Shown here: positions 1 through 11,786 of the stretch, piece after piece
Numbering within the stretch: position 1 is the stretch's first letter
Layout: each line of letters begins with the position of its first letter
Origin: Paucibacter sediminis
GTDB lineage: Bacteria; Pseudomonadota; Gammaproteobacteria; Burkholderiales; Burkholderiaceae_C
Reading direction: 5' to 3'
DNA: 64,000 nt
NCBI RefSeq assembly: GCF_030254645.1
Contig: NZ_CP116346.1
Location: 4,877,001-4,941,000 of the forward strand
Program-made: the position numbers and the translations under genes
Notes under the pieces: generated by a model
Database searches by the model: none
Seen by the model: the letters and a program-made list of their open reading frames with translations, nothing else
What the model was told of the DNA's origin: nothing

Positions 1-980
1 CACTTCATCGCACCCGACGACAGGGCCGGCTTGAGCAGATTGCTGGCGTCCAGCGTGCCACCCGAGGCGGCGCCCGCCCCGATCAGGGTATGGATCTCAT
101 CGATGAAGAGGATGGCGTTGGGCTGGTCCTTGAGCTGCTTGAGCACGGCCTTGAGGCGCTGCTCGAAATCGCCGCGGTACTTGGTGCCGGCCAGCAGCGC
201 GCCCATGTCCAGCGAATACACCACCGCCTCGCCCAGCACGTCGGGCACATCGCCCTCGGTGATGCGCCAGGCCAGGCCCTCGGCAATGGCGGTCTTGCCC
301 ACGCCGGCCTCGCCCACCAGCAGCGGGTTGTTCTTGCGACGGCGGCACAGCACCTGCACCACACGCTCAACCTCATGCTCGCGGCCGATCAGCGGATCGA
401 TCTTGCCGTCCTTGGCGAGCTGGTTGAGGTTCTGCGTGAACTGCTCCAGCGGCGAACCTTTTCCGCCGCCGCCGGCGTCGGTCTCTTCGCGCTCGGCCTC
501 GCCACCACCACCCTCCTGCCCCTTGGGCGGCTCGGGCGGTTCGCTCTTCTTGATGCCGTGGGCGATGTAGTTCACCACGTCCAACCGCGTCACGCCCTGC
601 TGGTGCAGGTAGTAGACGGCGTGCGAGTCCTTCTCGCCGAAGATCGCCACCAGCACGTTTGCGCCGGTGACTTCCTTCTTGCCGCTGCCGGTGGATTGCA
701 CATGCATGATGGCGCGCTGGATCACGCGCTGGAAGCCCAGCGTCGGCTGGGTGTCCACCTCATCGCTGCCGCCCACCGTGGGCGTGTTGTCCTTGATGAA
801 CTGCGCCAGACTCTTGCGCAGATCGTCGATATTGGCCGAACAGGCCCGCAGCACCTCGGCCGCGGACGGGTTGTCCAGCAACGCCATCAGCAGATGCTCC
901 ACGGTGATGAACTCGTGGCGCTGCTGGCGCGCTTCGACAAACGCCATGTGCAGGCTGACTTCAAGCTCTTGCGCAATCAT
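1..980 (-). CDS. clpA: ATP-dependent Clp protease ATP-binding subunit ClpA (partial, N-terminal part)
   Basis: AAA+ unfoldase that feeds substrates to the ClpP peptidase in the cytoplasm. The visible N-terminal ~326 residues contain the Clp_N repeat domain (about residues 1-140), a Gly/Glu-rich linker, and most of the first ATPase domain with Walker A GEAGVGKT and Walker B FIDEIHT. The family is about 750-770 residues, so the rest lies beyond the left edge. The start ATG overlaps the stop codon of clpS in an ATGA junction, which indicates translational coupling and decides the start. The pairing with the adaptor ClpS and a nearby divergent cold-shock gene is the usual proteobacterial arrangement. 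Identity is secure; only completeness is unknown. Confidence 0.97.
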   Translation of the reverse strand, partial: MIAQELEVSLHMAFVEARQQRHEFITVEHLLMALLDNPSAAEVLRACSANIDDLRKSLAQFIKDNTPTVGGSDEVDTQPTLGFQRVIQRAIMHVQSTGSGKKEVTGANVLVAIFGEKDSHAVYYLHQQGVTRLDVVNYIAHGIKKSEPPEPPKGQEGGGGEAEREETDAGGGGKGSPLEQFTQNLNQLAKDGKIDPLIGREHEVERVVQVLCRRRKNNPLLVGEAGVGKTAIAEGLAWRITEGDVPDVLGEAVVYSLDMGALLAGTKYRGDFEQRLKAVLKQLKDQPNAILFIDEIHTLIGAGAASGGTLDASNLLKPALSSGAMK

Positions 981-1345
981 GCGGCCTCCATAATGCACTG
1001 CAAAGGATGGCCGGCACGCCTTGCGGCGGCCAGCACCAACTCGACCTTGGTGGCCGCCACGTCCTTGGTGAACACACCGCAAACGCCTCGGCCATCGTGA
1101 TGGATTTTGAGCATGATCTGGGTGGCCGTATCCAGGTCATGGCGGAAATATTCCTGCAGCACCATCACCACGAATTCCATCGGGGTGAAGTCGTCATTGA
1201 GCATCAGCACCTGGTACAGGCGCGGGGGCTCGGTCTTCTGCGGCACCCGCTCCAGAATGGTGGTGCCGTCTGCATCGTCGCGCCCCGGCACCGCACCTGG
1301 CGTCTGGCCAGGTGGCGTGGGAGGCTGGTTGGGAAGATCAGGCAT
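977..1345 (-). CDS. clpS: ATP-dependent Clp protease adaptor ClpS
   Basis: Adaptor of 122 residues that binds N-degron substrates and delivers them to ClpA, as known for the family. The conserved ClpS core (about residues 38-118) is visible with [17 protein letters not shown], the VMVLQEYF helix and the [20 protein letters not shown] segment. The N-terminal ~30 residues are a Pro/Gly-rich flexible arm. It is the first gene of the clpS-clpA operon; its stop overlaps the clpA start by 4 bases. It is divergent from the cold-shock gene at 1556, with a 210-base gap that must hold both promoters. Confidence 0.97.
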   Translation of the reverse strand: MPDLPNQPPTPPGQTPGAVPGRDDADGTTILERVPQKTEPPRLYQVLMLNDDFTPMEFVVMVLQEYFRHDLDTATQIMLKIHHDGRGVCGVFTKDVAATKVELVLAAARRAGHPLQCIMEAA

Positions 1346-1489
1346 GAACCGATTCTATAGACAGGGGCAACTCCCCACATGGGGCCGGTCCATCTTCCGA
1401 CAAGTCCAGCGCACACAAGAGATGAACTGGGCGCCGGCCGTGCTGCAATTCTCGGCACTTGCTTCTGGCACCCCCGGGCAGGCCCTGAA

Positions 1490-1517
1490 TTGACATCTGG
1501 GAGACAGTGGAGAGAAT
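1490..1517 (+). promoter_or_regulatory. candidate sigma70 promoter of the cold-shock gene
   Basis: A perfect -35 TTGACA (1490-1495) is followed after 16 bases by GAGAAT (1512-1517), which matches 4 of 6 -10 positions. It would give a leader of about 30 bases with GGAG in front of the ATG at 1556. Inferred from sequence only. Confidence 0.45.
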
Positions 1518-1555
1518 CCGCGACTGGTGCGTTAGACACCGGGATGGAGAAGGAA

Positions 1556-1807
1556 ATGCCACTAGGAACTGTCAAGTGGTTCAACGATGCCAAGGGTTTT
1601 GGCTTCATCGAACCCGAGCAAGGCGGAGAAGACGTGTTCGCCCATTTTTCGGCGATACAGATGGAGGGCTTCCGCACCCTCAAGCAGGGCGGCCGCGTGA
1701 ACTACGAGCTGGTGCAAGGCCCCAAGGGGCAGCTGGCACAGAACATCACCCCGCTGGAAGCCGCCGCCGCGGCGCAACAGGAGGCCTCGCTGAGCGGTGC
1801 CGCATAA
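1556..1807 (+). CDS. cold-shock domain protein (CspA/CspD family)
   Basis: Small nucleic-acid-binding protein of 83 residues. The cold-shock domain fills residues 1-67, with the RNP1-like stretch KGFGFIEP and the RNP2-like stretch DVFAHFSAI. An Ala/Gln-rich tail follows. GGAGAAGGA ends just before the ATG at 1556 and decides this start over an in-frame ATG four codons upstream. Position divergent from clpS-clpA is the context of E. coli cspD, but the protein alone cannot separate cspD from other cold-shock paralogues, so no symbol is given. A strong terminator follows. Confidence 0.93.
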   Translation: MPLGTVKWFNDAKGFGFIEPEQGGEDVFAHFSAIQMEGFRTLKQGGRVNYELVQGPKGQLAQNITPLEAAAAAQQEASLSGAA

Positions 1808-1836
1808 GTACCGGATTCGGCGGCAGCCAGCAAGAC

Positions 1837-1865
1837 AAAGGCCCGCTCTGCAGCGGGCCTTTTTA
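1837..1865 (+). terminator. Rho-independent terminator after the cold-shock gene
   Basis: AGGCCCGCT and AGCGGGCCT form a perfect 9-bp stem with a short loop, followed by TTTTT. It closes the cold-shock transcript and lies between convergent genes, 35 bases before the end of icd. Confidence 0.85.
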
Positions 1866-1900
1866 CTTGCCAGCGCGGGGCTCGGGCCCCGGCCGGTGGC

Positions 1901-3154
<1,254 letters not shown>

Positions 3155-3170
3155 GGTGCGGTCTTTCTGA

Positions 3171-5408
<2,238 letters not shown>

Positions 5409-5529
5409 GAGGTATCCAGATCGGCCCATCAAAGAGGCCCGCGGGGTGGTCGATTAGAGCGGTGATTCTAGGGCAGGTGCGCCGGCCGGCGAGCCAAGTC
5501 TTATAGAAGTCTTGGCCTTGATCAGTTTC

Positions 5530-6216
5530 TCAGCTGGGCAGGCCGCAGAGGGCGGCAACCTGCAACCAGACGCCATGACCCAGGGCCCATCCGGAGGCGG
5601 CGATCAGCGCCAGGCCGGCCAGGCGCACGGCCCAGGCCATGCCTTGCGCACCCAGGGCTTTCAGCAGCAGGCCGGGGCCCAGCGCCAGGCCCGCTCCGGA
5701 GCCGGCTGCAAAGGCCATCATCACCAGGGCGCCGGCCGCAGCGCCGCTGGCCAGGCCCGCGGTCAGCAGGGCCGATTGCAGCAGCCCACAGGGCCAGGCC
5801 ACCCAGGCCAGGCCGACCAGCCCGGATCGAGCCGGGGCCGACAGCACCACCCGCCCTGCCCCGGGCATGGCGAGCGTTGCCACGTTGACCTGGCGGCCGA
5901 TCTGACCCAGCCAGGCCGGCTGCCTGGCAAACACCAGCAGGTACAGGCCCAGCAAGAGGGCCGCGGCATGCACGAGCAGCCACAGCGGCCGCAGCCAGGC
6001 CGCCGCACTGCCGATCCAGGCCAGCGCGCCCACACTGGCCGCCACCACGGCGCCGCCAAGCCCATAGCCCAGCATGCGGCCGAGCTGGAACGCGCCCGCC
6101 GCACCTCGCCCAGCTCTGCCGCAAGCAGCGGCCGTCGGGCCACACATGGCCAGACAATGGGGAGTGCCGGCCAGGCCCATCAGCAGGGCCGAGCCGGCAA
6201 GTGCGAGATCCAACAT
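5530..6216 (-). CDS. SafE/DsbD-like integral membrane protein of the cco region
   Basis: 228-residue polytopic inner-membrane protein of the sulfite-exporter TauE/SafE (DsbD transmembrane-like) group that is commonly linked to cbb3 oxidase assembly genes. About six hydrophobic helices are visible; helix 1 carries the typical GTPHCLAMCGP motif with two cysteines and helix 4 the motif WVAWPCGLLQSAL with another. Those cysteines resemble the metal or thiol sites of DsbD/CcdA relatives. It starts 4 bases after the end of hemN and is probably co-transcribed with it. Proposed roles in the literature involve copper or thiol handling in oxidase biogenesis; the substrate cannot be read from sequence. 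Confidence 0.85.
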   Translation of the reverse strand: MLDLALAGSALLMGLAGTPHCLAMCGPTAAACGRAGRGAAGAFQLGRMLGYGLGGAVVAASVGALAWIGSAAAWLRPLWLLVHAAALLLGLYLLVFARQPAWLGQIGRQVNVATLAMPGAGRVVLSAPARSGLVGLAWVAWPCGLLQSALLTAGLASGAAAGALVMMAFAAGSGAGLALGPGLLLKALGAQGMAWAVRLAGLALIAASGWALGHGVWLQVAALCGLPS

Positions 6217-6220
6217 GGGG

Positions 6221-7630
6221 TCAGATGATGCGCGAAAACTTGGCGCGCGTCTGGTCGGCGCTCAGGTAGCGATCGAACACCATGGCCACGGCGCGCACAA
6301 AGTACCAGCCCATGGCGGTGACCTGGATCGCGCTGGGCTCCACCACCACCAGGCCGGTATCGGCCATGGCGCGCAGGCGCTCCAGCTCGGGGCCGAAGTA
6401 GTCCTGCACCTTGATCAGATGCGCCAGCTCGATGGACTCGAACTCCACCCGCCCCTGGCACATCAGCGCCATGATCATGGCGCGCCGCACCAGGTCGTCG
6501 CGCGACAGGGCCAGGCCGCGCTCGATCGGCAGCTGGCCATGGGCCAGCGCGTCGTAGTACTCGGGCAGGGTCTTGGCATTCTGGCTGTAGGTGGCGCCGA
6601 TGCGGCCGATGGCGGAAACGCCCAGGCCGATCAGGTCGCAATCGGGCTGGGTGCTGTAGCCCTGGAAGTTGCGGTGCAACCGGCCCTGGCGCTTGGCCAC
6701 CGCCAGGCTGTCGTTGGGCAGGGCAAAATGGTCCATGCCGATATAGGTGTAGCCGTGCCCGACAAAGCCGCCGAGCGCGCCCGACAGCATGTGCAGCTTG
6801 TCGGCCGCCACCGGCAGCAGTGCGGCGTCGATGCGGCGCTGCGGCTTGAAGCGCTGCGGCAGATGGGCGTAGCCATACAGCGCGATGCGGTCCGGCTTGA
6901 GTGCCGCCACCTGGGCGATGGTGCGGGCGAAGGACTCGGGCGTCTGCTGCGGCAGGCCGTAGATCAGGTCCACATTGGTGGATTCGAAGCCCAGGGCACG
7001 CGCCTGGATCATCAGCGCTTCCACGCTCTCGTAGCTCTGCATGCGATGCACGGCCTTCTGCACCGCCGGGTCGAAGTCCTGCACGCCAAAGCTCAGGCGA
7101 TTGAAGCCCAGGCCGCGCAGATGCTGTAGGCGCTCGTTGGTGACGGTGCGCGGGTCCACCTCGATCGAGATCTCGGCACCGGGCGCGAGCTTGAAGCGGC
7201 TGCGAATGTCGTCCATCAGGCGCGTCAGCTCCGCATCGCTGAGGAAGGTCGGTGAACCGCCACCCAGATGCAGCTGCGACACCGACTGGGTGCGTCCGAG
7301 ATCCGCCAGGGTCAGGTCCATCTCCGTGACCAGCGCGTCCAGGTATTCGGCCGCCTTCTCATGGTGCTTGGTAATGACCTTGTTGCAAGCGCAGTAGTAG
7401 CAGACCGACTCGCAAAAGGGGATGTGCACATAGATGGACAGCGGCGCGCCGCCCCCCACCACGCCGCCCTGGGCCCGCTGTTGCAGGGCCTGACGGTATT
7501 GGGTGGTGGTAAAGGCCTCGACGAAACGGTCGGCAGTCGGGTAGGAGGTGTAGCGCGGCCCGGAAACGTCAAAGCGGCGCAACACGTCTTCGGTGATGCC
7601 TGGCAGGGGTTCAGCGACTCTTGGTTCCAT
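6221..7630 (-). CDS. hemN: oxygen-independent coproporphyrinogen III oxidase
   Basis: Radical SAM enzyme of 469 residues that converts coproporphyrinogen III to protoporphyrinogen IX without oxygen in heme synthesis. The N-terminal segment SGPRYTSYPTADRF and the cluster motif CESVCYYC (Cys73, 77, 80 coordinating the 4Fe-4S cluster), followed by AC, are diagnostic of true HemN rather than HemW. The HGGGSPTF-like GGGSPTFLS motif and C-terminal HemN domain are present. The ATG at 7630 fits the family N-terminus but has no Shine-Dalgarno sequence in front; a FNR-type palindrome is centred exactly 41.5 bases upstream of this A. Divergent from fnr and followed by the SafE-like gene. Confidence 0.97.
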   Translation of the reverse strand: MEPRVAEPLPGITEDVLRRFDVSGPRYTSYPTADRFVEAFTTTQYRQALQQRAQGGVVGGGAPLSIYVHIPFCESVCYYCACNKVITKHHEKAAEYLDALVTEMDLTLADLGRTQSVSQLHLGGGSPTFLSDAELTRLMDDIRSRFKLAPGAEISIEVDPRTVTNERLQHLRGLGFNRLSFGVQDFDPAVQKAVHRMQSYESVEALMIQARALGFESTNVDLIYGLPQQTPESFARTIAQVAALKPDRIALYGYAHLPQRFKPQRRIDAALLPVAADKLHMLSGALGGFVGHGYTYIGMDHFALPNDSLAVAKRQGRLHRNFQGYSTQPDCDLIGLGVSAIGRIGATYSQNAKTLPEYYDALAHGQLPIERGLALSRDDLVRRAMIMALMCQGRVEFESIELAHLIKVQDYFGPELERLRAMADTGLVVVEPSAIQVTAMGWYFVRAVAMVFDRYLSADQTRAKFSRII

Positions 7631-7664
7631 GGACCGTACTGTGCCAAGCCCGTTGACAGGGCGT

Positions 7665-7678
7665 TTGACTTGGGTCAA
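7665..7678. promoter_or_regulatory. FNR-type box between hemN and fnr
   Basis: TTGACTTGGGTCAA is a perfect palindrome of the TTGAY-N4-RTCAA form bound by FNR/Anr proteins. In the fnr direction a 21-base gap leads to AAAGAAT (7700-7706), close to the TAAGAAT found at the same distance downstream of the ccoN box, and leaves a normal leader with GGAG before the ATG at 7729. In the hemN direction the centre is 41.5 bases from the start codon. One box could therefore serve both divergent genes. Binding is inferred. Confidence 0.8.
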
Positions 7679-7728
7679 TCTTGCAGCGCGAGCATAGAGA
7701 AAGAATGGCGTCAATCTTGAGGAGCATC

Positions 7729-8544
7729 ATGTTCAACTCTATGCACACAGGCACGCCATCGGGTGCGGAATCCGCCCCAGCTCCGGGCCCAGCCACCATA
7801 ATTCGCCACATGAATGCCAACCACGCCATCAAGATCGAGCCCTTCAAGGTAGCTTGTTCCAGCTGCAACCTGCGGGAGTTGTGCTTGCCCGTCGGCCTAT
7901 CCAAGGGTGACCTGGATCAACTGGACGCCCTGGTGGCCACACGCCGCAATGTCGAACGCGGCGACACGCTGTTCCGTACCGGGGACTCCTTCCAGTCGCT
8001 TTATGCGGTGCGCACCGGTTTCTTCAAGACCTGCGTGTCGTCCGAAGACGGGCGCGACCAGGTCACCGGCTTCCAGATGGCCGGCGAGTTGCTGGGGCTG
8101 GACGGCATCAGCAATGACCGCCACAGCTGCGACGCCGTGGCCCTGGAGGACTCGCAGGTCTGCGTGATTCCCTACAGCCAGCTGGAAGAGCTGTCGCGCG
8201 AATTCACCGATCTGCAGCATCAGTTCCACAAGATCATGAGCCGCGAAATCGTGCGCGACCATGGCGTGATGCTGCTCTTGGGCAGCATGCGCGCCGAGGA
8301 GCGCCTGGCGGCCTTCCTGCTCAACCTGACCCAGCGCCTGCAGGCGCGCGGCTTCTCGGCCTCGGCCCTGGTGCTGCGCATGACGCGCGAGGAAATCGGC
8401 AGCTATCTGGGCCTGAAGCTGGAGACGGTCAGCCGCACCTTCTCGAAGTTCCAGGAAGACGGCCTGCTGGAAGTGAAGCAGCGCCAGATCCGCATCATGG
8501 ATCAGCCGGGGCTGCAGAAGCTGGTCAACAGCACCACCTGCTGA
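7729..8544 (+). CDS. fnr: FNR/Anr-type oxygen-sensing transcription regulator
   Basis: Crp/Fnr-family dimeric activator that binds a 4Fe-4S cluster and DNA under low oxygen. In the 271-residue form the cluster ligands would be Cys43, Cys46, Cys52 and Cys134 (CSSCNLREL C and RHSCDAV). The cNMP-binding-like fold spans about residues 60-180, and the helix-turn-helix MTREEIGSYLGLKLETVSRTFSKF carries the E..SR recognition pattern of FNR that reads TTGAT. The start at 7729 has AGGAG four bases upstream; a later ATG at 7810 would give the classical 244-residue length but lacks a ribosome binding site, so the N-terminus is not fully settled. It is the likely regulator of hemN, ccoI and ccoN in this window. 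Confidence 0.95.
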   Translation: MFNSMHTGTPSGAESAPAPGPATIIRHMNANHAIKIEPFKVACSSCNLRELCLPVGLSKGDLDQLDALVATRRNVERGDTLFRTGDSFQSLYAVRTGFFKTCVSSEDGRDQVTGFQMAGELLGLDGISNDRHSCDAVALEDSQVCVIPYSQLEELSREFTDLQHQFHKIMSREIVRDHGVMLLLGSMRAEERLAAFLLNLTQRLQARGFSASALVLRMTREEIGSYLGLKLETVSRTFSKFQEDGLLEVKQRQIRIMDQPGLQKLVNSTTC

Positions 8545-8576
8545 GCCCGGCCGCAAAGCCTCAAACGCCCGCCCAG

Positions 8577-8601
8577 GCCCGCTACTGAGGCGGGCTTTTT
8601 T
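8577..8601 (+). terminator. Rho-independent terminator of fnr
   Basis: GCCCGC and GCGGGC pair around a 7-base loop and are followed by TTTTTT. The hairpin overlaps the last codons of the convergent small membrane-protein gene. Confidence 0.75.
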
Positions 8602-8887
8602 GTTGCTGGGCCAGGTACAGTGACATCGCCGATGCGGCGCTGATGAGCAGCCAGAAGATCAGGAAGCTGAGCGTGTAGATGGCGGCGCGCGGCAGCGCCA
8701 TCGGGGCCGCGCCGAACCAGCTCAGATCGCTGGGGTCCACCACCGCGAACACCAGCGCCACGGTCACGCCGGCCATGAAGAAGGACGGCCAGAGGATGAA
8801 CATGGCCGAACGCACCAGCCCCGGCCGGTCACCTGGCCTGCGCTCAATACCTGCATCGTCCCCTGCTGCGTCCCCTGCTTCACCCAT
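8582..8887 (-). CDS. small membrane protein at the end of the cco operon
   Basis: Unrecognised protein of 101 residues with an acidic/Asp-Gly-rich N-terminus and two clear transmembrane helices (FILWPSFFMAGVTVALVFAVV and AAIYTLSFLIFWLLISAASAMSLYL). Proteins of this shape are found downstream of fixH/ccoH in related bacteria. The start at 8887 is chosen because GAGGGGG lies about 5 bases upstream; the frame stays open to 8941 but that would overlap ccoH. It is the last gene of the ccoNOQPGH series and may assist oxidase assembly, which is inference from position only. Confidence 0.72.
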   Translation of the reverse strand: MGEAGDAAGDDAGIERRPGDRPGLVRSAMFILWPSFFMAGVTVALVFAVVDPSDLSWFGAAPMALPRAAIYTLSFLIFWLLISAASAMSLYLAQQQKSPPQ

Positions 8888-8918
8888 ACGCGCCCCCTCG
8901 GCTTGTGAGTCTGCTGCG

Positions 8919-9173
8919 TCAGTGGCCGCCCGTCGCCGCATGGTTGCGGGCCTTCATGGCGGGCTGCAGGGCCGCGCCCTGCTCTTCCGCACTGTCGGCC
9001 GACAGGCGGGCTTTGGTCTCGATCACCGGATCCGGGAAACGGATCGCCAGCGTCAGCGTGGCGATGCAGGCGACGATCACCACCGACGGGCCGCCCACCA
9101 CCAGCCACATCATGCGTTCGCGCCACCAGGGGGCGGGCTTGTCGGCCGGGGTCAGGTCTTGCTGCTTGCTCAT
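8919..9173 (-). CDS. ccoH: cbb3 oxidase assembly protein CcoH (FixH-like)
   Basis: 84-residue single-pass membrane protein of the FixH/CcoH family. A short cytoplasmic N-terminus with WWRERMMW precedes one transmembrane helix (LVVGGPSVVIVACIATLTLAI) and a periplasmic tail beginning RFPDPVIE. CcoH interacts with the assembling cbb3 oxidase. The start MSKQQDLT at 9173 is chosen because the upstream residues would overlap ccoG. It is shorter than many FixH proteins (about 150-170), lacking most of the periplasmic domain, which is common in this bacterial group. Confidence 0.82.
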   Translation of the reverse strand: MSKQQDLTPADKPAPWWRERMMWLVVGGPSVVIVACIATLTLAIRFPDPVIETKARLSADSAEEQGAALQPAMKARNHAATGGH

Positions 9174-9204
9174 GGCGTGCTCTTTCGGATGAATGGGCCG
9201 CCGC

Positions 9205-10662
9205 TCAACGCGGCAGCACAAAGGTTGATTTTTCCATCAGACTGCCGGCGTCGGTGCCCGGGCTGGCGAGGCGGCGGATCTCGAACTGGATCGGATGGGC
9301 GCCGGCGCCCTCGCTGGCCGCGACCTCGGGCGGCACGCGCAGCGCCACCGAGATCCAGCGCGCCTCGGCGGGTCCGACCGCGACGACGTCCACCGCGGGC
9401 TGCATGCGCAGGCCCAGCAGGCCGGAGGCCGTCAGCGTGAAACGCTGCTCCTGCTCGGTGGCATTCATGATCTGCAGGCGGTAGACGTTTTCCACATAGC
9501 CGTCCTCGACCTGCCGTGCCAGCGAGGCGCGGTCGCGCACCACGTCCACCTTGAAGGTGGTGCGCAGCGCGATGCTGGCCATCAGGGCCGCGCTGATGAC
9601 GAAAAGGATGGCGGTATAGATCAGCACGCGCGGGCGGAACATGCGCGCCAGCAGTTGGCTGCGCGTCAGGTGCTGGGACAGCCCGTTCTGGGTGTCGTAG
9701 CGCACCAGGCCGCGCGCATAGCCCATCTTGTCCATCACGCCGTTGCACACATCGACACAGGCGGCGCAGCCGATGCACTCGTATTGCAGGCCCTTGCGGA
9801 TATCGATGCCGGTGGGGCAGACATGCACGCAGAGATTGCAGTCGATGCAGGCGCCGAGCCCGAGCTGCTTCGGGTCCGCCTTGCGCCCGCGCGCGCCGCG
9901 CGGCTCGCCGCGCTCGGCGTCGTAGCTGATGATCAGCGTGTCCTTGTCGAACATGGCGCTCTGGAAGCGCGCATAGGGGCACATGTATTTGCAGACCTGC
10001 TCGCGCATATAGCCTGCATTGCCGTAGGTGGCAAAACCGTAGAACAGCACCCAGAACCATTCCCAGGGCCCGAAGCTCAGGGCCAGGGCCTCGCTGCCCA
10101 GCAGCTTGATGGGCGTGAAGTAGCCGACAAAGGTAAAGCCGGTCCACAGGCCCAGGCTCAGCCAGACCAGCTGCTTGCCGCCCTTGCGCGCCAGCTTCTC
10201 GGCGTTCCAGGGGCCGGCGTCAAGCCGCATGCGTGCGGCGCGATCGCCCTCGAAGCGCTGCTCCACCCACATGAAGATCTCGGTGTAGACGGTCTGCGGG
10301 CAGGCATAGCCGCACCACAGCCGCCCCGCCACCGCGGTGAAGAGAAACAGCGCATAGGCCGAGATCAGCAGGATCCCGGTCAGGAAGATGAAGTCCTGCG
10401 GATACAGGACCAGTTCGAAGATATAGAAACGGCGCGCGCCCAGGTCGAAGAGCACGGCCTGGCGGCCGTTCCAGTTCAACCAGGGCAGGCCGTAGAACAG
10501 CAGCTGCGTGATCCAGACCAGGCTCCAGCGCCAGGTCGCAAACCAGCCCGTGACGGCGCGGGGGTAGATCTTCTTCTGTGCCTGATAGAGCGAAACCATC
10601 TCCACGGCGGCATCACCACCGCTCTGGCTGGGCTGGGTCGTGGCGCTGGCTTCGCTGCTCAT
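9205..10662 (-). CDS. ccoG: cbb3 oxidase accessory iron-sulfur protein CcoG
   Basis: 485-residue inner-membrane ferredoxin-like protein of the CcoG/RdxA/FixG family, which reduces copper for cbb3 oxidase assembly. N-terminal helices include a region with GRLWCGYACPQTVYTEIFMW, and VCKYMCPYARFQ follows. Two 4Fe-4S motifs, CIDCNLCVHVCP and CIGCAACVDVC, lie near residues 265-310, then a further helix (VLIYTAILFVISAALMASIAL) and a periplasmic immunoglobulin-like FixG_C domain. It starts 24 bases after ccoP and precedes ccoH. Confidence 0.96.
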   Translation of the reverse strand: MSSEASATTQPSQSGGDAAVEMVSLYQAQKKIYPRAVTGWFATWRWSLVWITQLLFYGLPWLNWNGRQAVLFDLGARRFYIFELVLYPQDFIFLTGILLISAYALFLFTAVAGRLWCGYACPQTVYTEIFMWVEQRFEGDRAARMRLDAGPWNAEKLARKGGKQLVWLSLGLWTGFTFVGYFTPIKLLGSEALALSFGPWEWFWVLFYGFATYGNAGYMREQVCKYMCPYARFQSAMFDKDTLIISYDAERGEPRGARGRKADPKQLGLGACIDCNLCVHVCPTGIDIRKGLQYECIGCAACVDVCNGVMDKMGYARGLVRYDTQNGLSQHLTRSQLLARMFRPRVLIYTAILFVISAALMASIALRTTFKVDVVRDRASLARQVEDGYVENVYRLQIMNATEQEQRFTLTASGLLGLRMQPAVDVVAVGPAEARWISVALRVPPEVAASEGAGAHPIQFEIRRLASPGTDAGSLMEKSTFVLPR

Positions 10663-10686
10663 CAGTTGCTGCTTTTCTGCTACTTC

Positions 10687-11601
10687 TTACTTGGCGGCCA
10701 CGGCCGTGGTTTGCGACAGGCTCCACACATAGGCCGCCAGCACGCGGATCTGCTCAGCGCTCAGGCGCGAGGCGTGGGCGGGCATGACGTTGTTCTTGCC
10801 GTTGTTGATCATCGCCATCACCGCGTCTTCGCCCCAGCCATGCAGCCAGACCTTGTCGGTCAGGTTGGGCGCGCCCAGGGCCTGGTTGCCCTTGCCGTCC
10901 GGACCATGGCAGGCCGCGCAAGCGCCGAACTTGGGCTTGCCCAGCTGGGCCGCGATCGAGTTGTGCGGGCTGCCCGACAGGCTCAGCACATAGTTGGCCA
11001 CATTGCGCACGTCTTCCGGCGTGCCTACCGCGGCGGCCATCGGCGGCATCACGCCGTTGCGGCCCTTGCTGATGGTTTCGATGATGGTGTCATGCGCACC
11101 GCCATAGAGCCAGTCGCTGTCGGTCAGGTTGGGGAAGCCCTTGGAGCCGCGTGCGTCGGAGCCATGGCAGCCGGCACAGTTGTTGGCGAACAGGCGTTCG
11201 CCAATGCCCATGGCCTGCGGATCCTTGGCCAGGGCCTCGGCCGGCATGGCCGCGTACTTGGCGTAGACACCCTCAAGTGCGGCGCGGGCCTTGGCCTGCT
11301 CGGCCTCGTATTGGCCGGTGCTGGTCCACTTCAGGCTGCCCTCGGTGCTGCCCAGGCCCGGGTACATGGCCAGGTAGATGCCTGCGAACACCACCGTCAG
11401 CACGAACAGACCCATCCACCAGCGCGGCAGCGGGTTGTTCAGTTCACGCAGGTCTTCGTCCCAGATATGGCCGGTGGTGTTGTCGTTGGCCATGATCTTG
11501 CGGCGGCTGGCGATGATCAACAGCACCAGGCACAGCAGCAGGCCAAGGATGGTGGCGCCGGCCACGAAGACCGACCAGCCATTGGAGAAAAAGTCACTCA
11601 T
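10687..11601 (-). CDS. ccoP: cbb3 cytochrome c oxidase diheme subunit III CcoP
   Basis: 304-residue membrane-bound diheme c-type cytochrome that passes electrons to CcoO/CcoN. Two N-terminal transmembrane helices (about residues 11-33 and 61-82) flank the conserved HIWDEDLRELNNPLPRWW motif. Heme c sites are CAGCH (Cys142-His146) and CAACH (Cys228-His232), with MPP and MPA segments supplying likely methionine ligands. Its ATG overlaps the ccoQ stop (ATGA), indicating translational coupling. Confidence 0.98.
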   Translation of the reverse strand: MSDFFSNGWSVFVAGATILGLLLCLVLLIIASRRKIMANDNTTGHIWDEDLRELNNPLPRWWMGLFVLTVVFAGIYLAMYPGLGSTEGSLKWTSTGQYEAEQAKARAALEGVYAKYAAMPAEALAKDPQAMGIGERLFANNCAGCHGSDARGSKGFPNLTDSDWLYGGAHDTIIETISKGRNGVMPPMAAAVGTPEDVRNVANYVLSLSGSPHNSIAAQLGKPKFGACAACHGPDGKGNQALGAPNLTDKVWLHGWGEDAVMAMINNGKNNVMPAHASRLSAEQIRVLAAYVWSLSQTTAVAAK

Positions 11602-11774
11602 TCAGGCCTCCTGGAGAGCTTGGGTTCGGCTGGCACGTCGTCGTCCAGCAAGGGGACGGCGGCCACCTCATCGAAACGATGCAGATTGCGCTTGGAGTAC
11701 GCCCACATGGCGATGCCCACAAACATCAGCATCGAGAGCACCGTGAAGCCGGCGCGCAGATCGTTGATATCCAT
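11598..11774 (-). CDS. ccoQ: cbb3 oxidase small subunit CcoQ
   Basis: 58-residue single-helix membrane protein (MDINDLRAGFTVLSMLMFVG start, then IAMWAYSKRNLHRFDEVAAV). It is the standard fourth structural gene, stabilising the oxidase. The helix spans about residues 9-26, followed by the conserved WAYSKRN...FDEAA-type motif. It starts 12 bases after ccoO and its stop overlaps the ccoP start by 4 bases. Too short for many gene-length cut-offs, but the family pattern and operon position make it certain. Confidence 0.95.
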   Translation of the reverse strand: MDINDLRAGFTVLSMLMFVGIAMWAYSKRNLHRFDEVAAVPLLDDDVPAEPKLSRRPE

Positions 11775-11786
11775 GTCTGCAACTCC

